Made by a program: the position numbers and the translations under genes. Below the pieces are notes generated by a model. It did not search any database. It was given only the letters and a program-made list of their open reading frames with translations, and had not been told where the DNA came from. A stretch of 5,121 nt of DNA, taken from Clostridia bacterium (GTDB taxonomy: Bacteria > Bacillota_A > Clostridia > Oscillospirales > Butyricicoccaceae). The DNA lies in contig JAFYMZ010000002.1 of NCBI GenBank assembly GCA_017548175.1, forward strand, positions 1 to 5,121, given 5' to 3'. Positions 1 through 4,975 of this stretch are shown piece after piece (position 1 is the stretch's first letter; each line of letters starts with the position of its first letter).

Positions 1-1
1 C

Positions 2-802
2 GAGACCGAGCGGCTGGATTACGAAGCCATTTACGAAACGGCACAGCAGCACAAGCCCAAGCTCATCGTTGCCGGTGCATCTGCTTATCCCCGCGCCATC
101 GACTTCGCCAAGTTCCGCGAGATCGCCGATTCCGTCGGCGCTTACCTGATGGTAGATATGGCACACATCGCCGGTCTGGTTGCTGCCGGTCAGCATATGA
201 ATCCCGTACCGTATGCCGATGTGGTCACCACCACCACCCACAAGACCCTTCGCGGTCCTCGCGGCGGTCTGATCCTCTGCAAAGAAGAACTGGCCAAGAA
301 GATCGACTCCGCCGTCTTCCCCGGCAGTCAGGGCGGCCCGCTGATGCACATCATCGCCGCCAAAGCAATCTGCTTCGGCGAAGCACTGCAGCCCGAGTTT
401 GTCACCTATCAGCAGCAGGTGGTAAAGAACGCCGCCGTGCTGGCTGATGAACTGATGAAGCAGGGCTTCCGTCTGGTATCCGGCGGTACCGACAACCATC
501 TGATGCTGGTGGATGTGCGCAACTTCGGCCTCACCGGCAAGGAGCTGGAGCACCGCCTGGACGAAGTGTACATCACCGTCAACAAGAACGCCATTCCCAA
601 CGACCCCGCAAGCCCCTTCGTCACCAGCGGTATCCGCGTGGGTACGCCTGCCGTCACCACCCGCGGTTTCAAGGAAGCCGAAATGGTGCAGATCGCCCGT
701 CTGATGGCCCTCACCGCCAAGGATTTCGAAGGCAGCGCCGATGCCATCCGCGCCGAGATCACCAATCTGTGTGCCCGCTTCCCCCTGTATCCCAAGCAGT
801 AA
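2..802 (+). CDS. glyA: Serine hydroxymethyltransferase, C-terminal two thirds (5' end outside window)
   Basis: This is a PLP-dependent cytosolic enzyme that interconverts serine plus tetrahydrofolate with glycine plus 5,10-methylene-tetrahydrofolate, the main source of one-carbon units. The frame is open from base 2 and gives 266 residues before TAA at 800-802. Family motifs are clear: VDMAHIAGL (fragment residues 51-59), whose Asp52 and His55 match the PLP-contacting D200/H203 of the E. coli enzyme; [14 protein letters not shown], with the Schiff-base lysine at fragment residue 81 (codon 242-244); and [14 protein letters not shown], with the substrate-carboxylate arginine at residue 212 (codon 635-637). 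Using the E. coli numbering offset, the fragment begins near residue 149 of a protein of about 415, so roughly the first 148 codons, the promoter and the RBS are upstream. The C terminus looks complete (FPLYPKQ) and is followed at once by a strong terminator, so glyA is the last gene of its transcript. No frameshift or missing catalytic residue is visible. Confidence 0.97.
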   Translation, partial: ETERLDYEAIYETAQQHKPKLIVAGASAYPRAIDFAKFREIADSVGAYLMVDMAHIAGLVAAGQHMNPVPYADVVTTTTHKTLRGPRGGLILCKEELAKKIDSAVFPGSQGGPLMHIIAAKAICFGEALQPEFVTYQQQVVKNAAVLADELMKQGFRLVSGGTDNHLMLVDVRNFGLTGKELEHRLDEVYITVNKNAIPNDPASPFVTSGIRVGTPAVTTRGFKEAEMVQIARLMALTAKDFEGSADAIRAEITNLCARFPLYPKQ

Positions 803-819
803 CCGCATCCGTTCCACAA

Positions 820-849
820 CCGCCCCGGAAGCCTCCGGGGCGGTTTTTT
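820..849 (+). terminator. Rho-independent terminator of glyA
   Basis: A perfect 10-bp stem, CCGCCCCGGA (820-829) with TCCGGGGCGG (834-843), closes a 4-base AGCC loop and is followed by six T (844-849). It starts 17 bases after the glyA stop codon, in the correct orientation for glyA. Confidence 0.93.
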
Positions 850-854
850 GCAGC

Positions 855-888
855 AAAAAAGATCCCCGGCCGATTGGCCGGGGATCTT
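855..888 (-). terminator. Rho-independent terminator of the DUF819 transporter gene
   Basis: A perfect 11-bp stem (861-871 with 876-886, GATCCCCGGCC and its complement) extends to 13 bp with flanking AA/TT and closes a 4-base loop. Six A on the plus strand (855-860) give the U tract when read on the minus strand. It lies 22 bases beyond the transporter stop codon. It sits back to back with the glyA terminator, only 5 bases apart, so the convergent genes are insulated in both directions. Confidence 0.9.
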
Positions 889-909
889 GATCTTTGTGAT
901 TGTGCAGGC

Positions 910-2154
910 TTATGCGCCCAGAATGATACCGACGATGGTACCCAGATAGTTACCAATTACGTAACCGAGTACACCGACAAGCATTGCAGGACCAACCAGT
1001 GCGGACCAGCCCTGAGAGATTGCCATACCGGCTGCAGTGGTGGGGCCGCCGATGTTGGCGTTGGAAGCGATGATGGCGTCTTCCAGATTGAACTTGAACA
1101 GCTTAGCAGCGCCGAAGCAGAAGATCATGTTGATCAGAACCATGATGGCGCACATGACCAGCAGCAGAGGAGATTCGGTGATAACCAGCATAACGTTTGC
1201 GGGAACACCGATGACGAACAGGAACAGGTAAATCAGATAAGTACCGATTTCCTGTGCACCGGCCATCTTCTCGACCTGCTTCTCGCACAGGGTAGCGAAA
1301 GCCACAGCAATGGTGGTGCTCCAGACGTACTGGGAGCCCAGGAACTTGCCGACGAAGTCCATGAATGCATTGGGATCTTCGGGGACCAGACCGGCAAAGA
1401 AACCGGCGATCTGCTGAGCGATCCAAACAACGATAACGGCATAAGCGATGTTGATTGCGATATCCTTCAGGGAGATATCCTTGCGGCTCCAGAAGGCAGC
1501 GGCCTGCGTCTGGGCGCTTTCCTTGGAAGTACCGGCTTCGACTTCGTCAATGTGAGGATGCTTGTAGTTTCTGCGGAAAATAGCCATACCTGCAACAGCG
1601 ATCAGAACAAAGAAGTAAGCAGCCATCAGCAGGTTGTCAGCAACGGTAGTGGCAGAGGTCAGTTCGCCAACGCCGAACTGAGATGCCATAGCAGCAAAGT
1701 TAACGCCGCCGCCGATGTAGGAACCGGTCATCATAGCAGCAACACCGGCCAGACCCTTGGCATCACCAAAGGCGCCGTTCAACAGAGCATAACCCAGGAA
1801 AGCACCGGCTACAGTACCAACTGCACCGATGAGGAAGATTGCCAGCATACGGCCGGTCTGAGACCAGATCTTCTTCAGGTTGCACTGCAGCAGCAGCAGA
1901 GGAATACCGACGGGAACCACGATACCCCAAACTACGTTGTCGTACAGATTACAGCTGGTGGGGATAACACCCAGGTTTGCCAGAACCATAGCCATGATCA
2001 GAGCAATAATTGCGCCGGAAATTTTGGAAGCCCAATTATACTTCTGCTCCAGCCAGATGGAGAGAGCAACACCCAGACACATAACAGCCAGCAAAGCGAT
2101 CGTGTCATCCGCAGCGATCAAAGTGTGACCCAACAATTTTTCAAACAGTGTCAT
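910..2154 (-). CDS. DUF819 (YjcL-like) family integral membrane protein, probable transporter
   Basis: The product is a 414-residue, strongly hydrophobic protein with about 10-12 predicted membrane helices (roughly residues 17-36, 45-63, 72-92, 102-126, 134-158, 170-193, 231-256, 275-292, 302-318, 321-348, 360-378, 384-411). A hydrophilic charged loop at about 194-230 separates two halves. Each half carries a glycine-rich motif: TGSYIGGGVNFAAMA (143-157) and SNANIGGPTTAAGMA (364-378). Together with the ending GWSALVGPAMLVGVLGYVIGNYLG-like block, these are typical of the DUF819 family (Bacillus subtilis YjcL). From memory, that family is grouped with the CPA/AT-type secondary carriers built from two inverted repeats. 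Transport function is therefore an inference and the substrate is unknown. The ATG at 2154 is chosen because AGGAGG lies 9 bases upstream and an in-frame stop (2176-2178) excludes extension. Length is normal for the family and there is no signal peptide. It is transcribed divergently from the M42 peptidase and converges on glyA. Confidence 0.88.
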   Translation of the reverse strand: MTLFEKLLGHTLIAADDTIALLAVMCLGVALSIWLEQKYNWASKISGAIIALIMAMVLANLGVIPTSCNLYDNVVWGIVVPVGIPLLLLQCNLKKIWSQTGRMLAIFLIGAVGTVAGAFLGYALLNGAFGDAKGLAGVAAMMTGSYIGGGVNFAAMASQFGVGELTSATTVADNLLMAAYFFVLIAVAGMAIFRRNYKHPHIDEVEAGTSKESAQTQAAAFWSRKDISLKDIAINIAYAVIVVWIAQQIAGFFAGLVPEDPNAFMDFVGKFLGSQYVWSTTIAVAFATLCEKQVEKMAGAQEIGTYLIYLFLFVIGVPANVMLVITESPLLLVMCAIMVLINMIFCFGAAKLFKFNLEDAIIASNANIGGPTTAAGMAISQGWSALVGPAMLVGVLGYVIGNYLGTIVGIILGA

Positions 2155-2163
2155 ATAGTTTTT

Positions 2164-2169
2164 CCTCCT
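2164..2169 (-). promoter_or_regulatory. Ribosome binding site of the DUF819 transporter
   Basis: Plus-strand CCTCCT reads AGGAGG on the minus strand, a full Shine-Dalgarno match 9 bases before the ATG at 2154-2152. It fixes the transporter start. Confidence 0.88.
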
Positions 2170-2175
2170 ATCATG

Positions 2176-2205
2176 TTATGAGTCGCAGGATGCCGGTCCT
2201 AACAT
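2176..2205 (-). CDS. Possible 9-codon leader peptide upstream of the transporter
   Basis: On the minus strand, AAAGGAG (2217-2211) is followed after 5 bases by ATG at 2205-2203 and an open frame reading MLGPASCDS, ending at TAA (2178-2176). The stop is 6 bases before the transporter's own AGGAGG. The small frame is in the same reading frame as the transporter and is separated from it by this stop plus seven codons. A strong Shine-Dalgarno at a good distance, just downstream of a plausible promoter, is the reason to list it. It could act as a translated leader that couples or gates transporter translation. I see no run of a single regulatory amino acid, and no terminator or U tract in the leader, so classical attenuation is not supported. 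A chance ORF this short is quite possible. Confidence 0.3.
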   Translation of the reverse strand: MLGPASCDS

Positions 2206-2210
2206 CTGCG
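2184..2210 (-). promoter_or_regulatory. Possible leader hairpin masking the mini-ORF start codon
   Basis: On the minus-strand RNA, CGCAGAUG (2210-2203) can pair with CAUCCUGCG (2192-2184), giving 8 bp with one bulged C and a 10-base loop. The 5' arm is exactly the spacer and AUG of the 9-codon frame. An alternative pairing of AUGUUA (2205-2200) with UAACAU (2178-2173) uses the same start codon and would exclude the first. It is not followed by a U tract and so is not a terminator. Folding energy was not computed. Confidence 0.3.
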
Positions 2211-2224
2211 CTCCTTTGATTACT

Positions 2225-2255
2225 ATCATATATATGTGAACAAATTATTACGCAA
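2225..2255 (-). promoter_or_regulatory. Candidate promoter of the DUF819 transporter
   Basis: On the minus strand, TTGCGT (2255-2250) is followed after 17 bases by TATATG (2232-2227); the overlapping TATGAT (2230-2225) is a better -10 but has a 19-base spacer. Transcription would begin near 2220, giving a leader of about 65 bases that starts just before AAAGGAG at 2217. A-rich and T-rich DNA immediately upstream (2256-2330) could act as an UP element. The -35 match is only moderate. Confidence 0.45.
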
Positions 2256-2458
2256 GAAAAACTTTTTAATATTTATTTATGGGTATTTTTCTTCAATTTC
2301 TCATTTTTCTCGAAAAAATATTATTATTTTTCATAAATTTACAAGAAATAACCTTCCAAACCCCAACAAACATCAAATTTATTTTGTGCGCTTTACTGAA
2401 ATAAAATTTCTTTTTTCGATATTTTTCATATTTTCTGCATCTTTATGCCCCATTTTGA

Positions 2459-2487
2459 TTGATTCCGACGCCGCTTTGTGCTATGGT
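2459..2487 (+). promoter_or_regulatory. Promoter of the M42 peptidase gene
   Basis: TTGATT (2459-2464), a 17-base spacer and TATGGT (2482-2487) preceded by TGC (2479-2481) form a sigma-A type promoter with an extended -10. A second TTGATT overlaps at 2455-2460. Transcription would start near 2494, giving a leader of about 33 bases. Confidence 0.7.
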
Positions 2488-2510
2488 AAAGGCAGAAAAT
2501 GTTCCATTCA

Positions 2511-2517
2511 AAGGAGA
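2511..2517 (+). promoter_or_regulatory. Ribosome binding site fixing the M42 peptidase start
   Basis: AAGGAGATG-type Shine-Dalgarno (AAGGAGA at 2511-2517) lies 9 bases before ATG 2527. It rules out the longer in-frame reading from GTG 2236, which would also begin upstream of the promoter. Confidence 0.88.
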
Positions 2518-2526
2518 TGTATCGTT

Positions 2527-3558
2527 ATGAAAGCAGTATACCGTGACTATATGCTGGAGCAGCTGCAGGCTATTATGGCCATTGACAGTCCCAGCGGATA
2601 CACCAAGAATGTACAGGCCTATCTGAACGAAGAACTGAAAAAACTGGGCTTCACTCCCGTCAACCCCGTAAAATCCGGCGTGCTGGCCCACATTGGCGGC
2701 GAAGGCAACGTCCTCACCCTGATGGCACATATGGACACCCTGGGTGCTATGGTGCGCGTAATCAAGGATAACGGCGCTCTGACCGTGGCAAACATCGGCG
2801 GTCTGCAGCCCTGCAACACCGAGACCGAAACCGTAAAGGTCCTGACCCGGGATGGCAAGATCTATGACGGCACCCTGCAGGCTGTCAATGCCTCCTCCCA
2901 CGTAAATCCCAACCTCAACACCGCCCGCAGCTGGAACACCAACATCGAAGTAGTGCTGGATGAACCCGTCAAGTCCGCCGATGACACCCGTGCTCTGGGC
3001 ATCGCTCCCGGCGACTTTGTCTTTGTCAATCCCCGTACCACCATCACCAAGTCCGGCTACATCAAGAGCCGCTTCCTGGATGATAAGGCTTCCGTCGCCA
3101 TCCTGCTGGCCTTTGCCAAGATGGTCGCTGACGAAAAGCTCCAGCTGAACCGCAGCGTCTGGCTGGACTTCACCGCTTACGAAGAGATCGGCCACGGCGC
3201 CTCTTTTGCCCTGCCCGAAAACTGTGTGGAAGCGATCTGCGTGGATATGGGCTGTGTGGGCGAAGGCCTGCAGTGCGATGAGCGCATGGTATCCATCTGC
3301 GCCAAGGACGGTGGCGGCCCCTACGACTATGAAGTCACCACCAAACTTGTGAACTGCGCCAAGGAAAAGGGCCTCAACTATGCCGTGGATGTTTACACCA
3401 ATTACACCTCCGATGTCAATGTGTCCCTGAAAGCCGGCTACGACCTGCTGCACGGCCTCATCGGCCCCGGCGTTTATGCCTCCCACGGCTACGAGCGCAC
3501 CCACATCGAAGGTCTGGAAAACACCTTCAAGCTGCTGGAAGCCTACCTCATCGGCTAA
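2527..3558 (+). CDS. M42-family metallo-aminopeptidase (FrvX/TET-like)
   Basis: The product is a 343-residue cytosolic protein of peptidase family M42, co-catalytic two-metal aminopeptidases that trim peptides and often form dodecameric TET particles. Visible motifs run in family order: AHMDTLG with metal ligand His68 and Asp70; FLDDKAS with the bridging Asp185 (first of the DD pair, by family analogy); AYEEIGHGAS with catalytic base Glu219 and metal ligand Glu220; VDMG with Asp240; and SHGYERTHIEGLENT with His320. This matches the H68/D182/E212/E213/D235/H323 pattern of the Pyrococcus TET enzyme, so all active-site residues are present. Residues about 75-180 form the inserted dimerisation region (TRDGKIYDGTLQ, GDFVFVNPRTTI). 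Variant residues (DTLG for DEIG, YEEIGHG for QEEVGLRG) point to a clostridial subgroup whose specificity I cannot assign. Old database names call such proteins endoglucanase or cellulase, which is probably wrong. There is no signal peptide. It is divergent from the DUF819 transporter and has its own promoter and terminator. Confidence 0.93.
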   Translation: MKAVYRDYMLEQLQAIMAIDSPSGYTKNVQAYLNEELKKLGFTPVNPVKSGVLAHIGGEGNVLTLMAHMDTLGAMVRVIKDNGALTVANIGGLQPCNTETETVKVLTRDGKIYDGTLQAVNASSHVNPNLNTARSWNTNIEVVLDEPVKSADDTRALGIAPGDFVFVNPRTTITKSGYIKSRFLDDKASVAILLAFAKMVADEKLQLNRSVWLDFTAYEEIGHGASFALPENCVEAICVDMGCVGEGLQCDERMVSICAKDGGGPYDYEVTTKLVNCAKEKGLNYAVDVYTNYTSDVNVSLKAGYDLLHGLIGPGVYASHGYERTHIEGLENTFKLLEAYLIG

Positions 3559-3573
3559 ACCCCAATTTCACAC

Positions 3574-3605
3574 AAAAAAGACAACCCGCGGGGTTGTCTT
3601 TTTTT
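3574..3605 (+). terminator. Rho-independent terminator of the M42 peptidase gene
   Basis: GACAACCC (3580-3587) and GGGTTGTC (3591-3598) form a perfect 8-bp stem around a GCG loop. Six A precede it (3574-3579) and seven T follow (3599-3605), so pairing can extend to 14 bp. It starts 15 bases after the stop codon. The A tract makes it bidirectional in form, but no minus-strand gene here needs it. Confidence 0.93.
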
Positions 3606-3623
3606 CTTGCTTTATGCTACAAT
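3594..3623 (+). promoter_or_regulatory. Promoter of rarA, overlapping the upstream terminator
   Basis: TTGTCT (3594-3599) as -35, an 18-base spacer and TACAAT (3618-3623) with TGC just before it (3615-3617) form an extended -10 promoter. Transcription would begin near 3630. The -35 hexamer lies in the 3' arm and first T of the terminator. Confidence 0.68.
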
Positions 3624-3638
3624 ATCCATATGAGTTCC

Positions 3639-3645
3639 GGAGGTG
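3639..3645 (+). promoter_or_regulatory. Ribosome binding site fixing the rarA start
   Basis: GGAGGTG (3639-3645) lies 5 bases before ATG 3651. The upstream in-frame candidates, TTG 3594 and ATG 3630, lie at or before the predicted transcription start and lack a Shine-Dalgarno, so 3651 is chosen. Confidence 0.9.
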
Positions 3646-3650
3646 ATTTT

Positions 3651-4922
3651 ATGTACCAGCCCCTTGCCGACCGCATCCGCCCCACCGAACTGGATGACGT
3701 GGTGGGTCAGCAGCATATTATTGGTGAAAACGGCATCCTGCGCCGTATCATCGAAAGCGGCAACATCCCCAATATGATCTTTTACGGCCCGTCGGGTATC
3801 GGCAAGACCACCCTGGCCCAGATCATCGCCAACAAGACCAGCCGCCGGCTGTATAAACTCAATGCCACCACTGCCTCCACCGCCGACATCCGCGCCATCG
3901 TGGACGATCTGGACACCCTGCTGACCCCCGAAGGCGCCCTGCTGTATCTGGATGAGATCCAGTACTTCAACAAAAAGCAGCAGCAGTCCCTGCTGGAGTT
4001 CATCGAAAGCGGCAAGCTGACCCTCATCGCCTCCACCACCGAAAACCCCTATTTTTACATCTATAACGCCATCCTCAGCCGCAGCACCATCTTCGAGTTC
4101 AAGCCTGTGCAGCCCGAGGACGTGGCCCGTGCCGTGCGCCGCGCCTTCTCCCGCTGCGCCAAAGAACTGCACAAGAAGATCGCGCTGGAAGAAGGCGTCT
4201 GCGACCATATTGCCGCGGCCTGCGGCGGTGACGTGCGCAAGGCAATGAATACCGTGGAGCTGCTGTGCGCCGCCTCCCCGGAGGAAGACGGCACCATGAC
4301 GGTATCCTTGGAGGACACCAAGGCGCTGACCCAGCGTTCCGCCTCCCGTTACGATCGGGACGGCGACAGTCACTACGATATCCTGTCCGCCTTCCACAAA
4401 TCCCTCCGCGGCTCCGACCCCGATGCCGCCCTGCATTATCTGGCCCGCCTGCTGGAGGGCGGCGATATGGCTTCGGCCTGCCGCCGGATGCTGTGCGCCG
4501 TCAGCGAAGATGTAGGCATGGCCTATCCCCAAGCCATCACCATCGTCAAGGCCTGCTGCGACAGTGCCCTGCAGTTGGGTCTGCCGGAGGCACGCCTGCC
4601 GCTGGCGCAAGCCGCGTTGGTCATCGCCACCTCTCCCAAATCCAACTCCGCCTGCTGCGCCATTGATGCGGCGCTGGCCGACATCAAAAACGGCCATAGC
4701 GGTGACATTCCCGCCCATCTGAAGGACAGCCATTACGGCGGTGCCGCCAAAATGGGTCGCGGTCTCACCTATCAGTATCCCCACAACTTCCCCGGCAACT
4801 ATGTAAAGCAAGACTACTTGCCAGCCGAGCTTTTAGGCACCCGCTACTACCAACCCGGTCAGAACAAGACCGAGCAGCAGACCGCCGAGTACTGGGCACG
4901 TGTCAAACAGGACAAGCGCTGA
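3651..4922 (+). CDS. rarA: Replication-associated recombination protein A, AAA+ ATPase (RarA/MgsA)
   Basis: The product is a 423-residue cytosolic AAA+ ATPase of the RarA/MgsA/WRNIP1 family. These act at stalled replication forks and single-strand gaps and resemble clamp-loader subunits. The N terminus, PLADRIRPTELDDVVGQQHI (4-23), is the family hallmark. Walker A is GPSGIGKTT (46-54, Lys52) and Walker B is LLYLDEIQYFN (97-107, Asp101/Glu102). The sensor 1 stretch is ASTTENPYF (127-135), the arginine finger is Arg144 in LSRSTIF, and sensor 2 is GGDVRKAMNTVE (192-203, Arg196). The C-terminal tetramerisation region is recognisable from DGDSHYDILSAFHKSLRGSD (237-256), SEDVGMAYPQA (285-295), LAQAALVIATSPKSN (318-332), IPAHLKD (353-359) and YQYPHNFPGNYVKQDYLP (374-391). 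Length is typical and all ATPase residues are present. Walker A has Ser-Gly-Ile where many homologues have Pro-Gly-Thr, and Walker B has DEIQYF where DEIHRF is usual; both should remain functional. It is apparently monocistronic, with its own promoter and terminator. Confidence 0.96.
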   Translation: MYQPLADRIRPTELDDVVGQQHIIGENGILRRIIESGNIPNMIFYGPSGIGKTTLAQIIANKTSRRLYKLNATTASTADIRAIVDDLDTLLTPEGALLYLDEIQYFNKKQQQSLLEFIESGKLTLIASTTENPYFYIYNAILSRSTIFEFKPVQPEDVARAVRRAFSRCAKELHKKIALEEGVCDHIAAACGGDVRKAMNTVELLCAASPEEDGTMTVSLEDTKALTQRSASRYDRDGDSHYDILSAFHKSLRGSDPDAALHYLARLLEGGDMASACRRMLCAVSEDVGMAYPQAITIVKACCDSALQLGLPEARLPLAQAALVIATSPKSNSACCAIDAALADIKNGHSGDIPAHLKDSHYGGAAKMGRGLTYQYPHNFPGNYVKQDYLPAELLGTRYYQPGQNKTEQQTAEYWARVKQDKR

Positions 4923-4937
4923 TTTTACAAGCAGAAA

Positions 4938-4972
4938 CGCACCCGACGGAATCTCCGTCAGGTGCGTTTTTT
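4938..4972 (+). terminator. Rho-independent terminator of rarA
   Basis: CGCACC (4938-4943) and GACGGA (4945-4950) pair with TCCGTC (4954-4959) and GGTGCG (4961-4966). The result is a 12-bp stem with one C-A mismatch and a 3-base loop, followed by six T (4967-4972). It starts 16 bases after the rarA stop. Read from the minus strand, only TTT then C follows the stem, so it may stop the opposing gene less efficiently. No other terminator fits in the 53-base gap, so it may serve both genes. Confidence 0.9.
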
Positions 4973-4975
4973 CGT

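Larger units (their letters stand above)
2155..2526. other. AT-rich divergent intergenic region
   Basis: These 372 bases between the divergent starts hold no convincing protein gene beyond the 9-codon leader frame. Hand count gives about 53 G/C in 2221-2450 (about 23%), far below the flanking genes. The transporter leader and promoter occupy 2155-2255, and the peptidase promoter and leader occupy 2459-2526. The middle (2256-2455) is low-complexity T-rich sequence on the plus strand. ATTTTTC occurs there four times (2285, 2303, 2326, 2421), and GAAAAA at 2312-2317 forms inverted pairs with the flanking TTTTTC copies. An open frame running in from GTG at 2236 toward the peptidase is ordinary AT-rich read-through and not protein-like. 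Confidence 0.7.

Noticed and set aside
1880..1905. CAGCAG-rich stretch resembling a trinucleotide repeat
   Set aside because: It is simply consecutive Leu and Gln codons (LLLLQC) in a membrane helix of the transporter, read antisense.
769..2181. A 470-codon plus-strand open frame across the transporter gene
   Set aside because: It is antisense to the DUF819 gene. Its protein is low-complexity (rich in Gln, Asn, Asp, His, Ser) with no domain, no RBS and no start context, and the opposite strand has an unmistakable membrane protein. It is a product of codon bias.
2226..2250. Possible CRP/FNR-type operator around ATATGTGAACAAAT
   Set aside because: Only one TGTGA half-site is present, without an inverted partner at the right spacing. 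No cre-box match is visible either.
2236..2526. 97-residue N-terminal extension of the M42 peptidase from GTG 2236
   Set aside because: It is translated from 23% GC intergenic DNA, has no RBS, crosses the promoter, and is not part of the M42 family. The strong RBS at 2511-2517 supports ATG 2527.
2499..2546. Short plus-strand frame from ATG 2499 overlapping the peptidase start in another frame
   Set aside because: It has no Shine-Dalgarno and begins within a few bases of the predicted transcription start; it runs through the real RBS by chance.
2443..3504. A 353-codon minus-strand open frame across the M42 peptidase
   Set aside because: It is a Gly/Val/Ala/Asp-rich shadow of a GC-biased gene whose plus-strand product has every M42 active-site motif.
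3612..4811. A 399-codon minus-strand open frame across rarA
   Set aside because: It is a Gly/Ala/Val/Gln-rich antisense shadow without domain features; rarA on the plus strand is certain.
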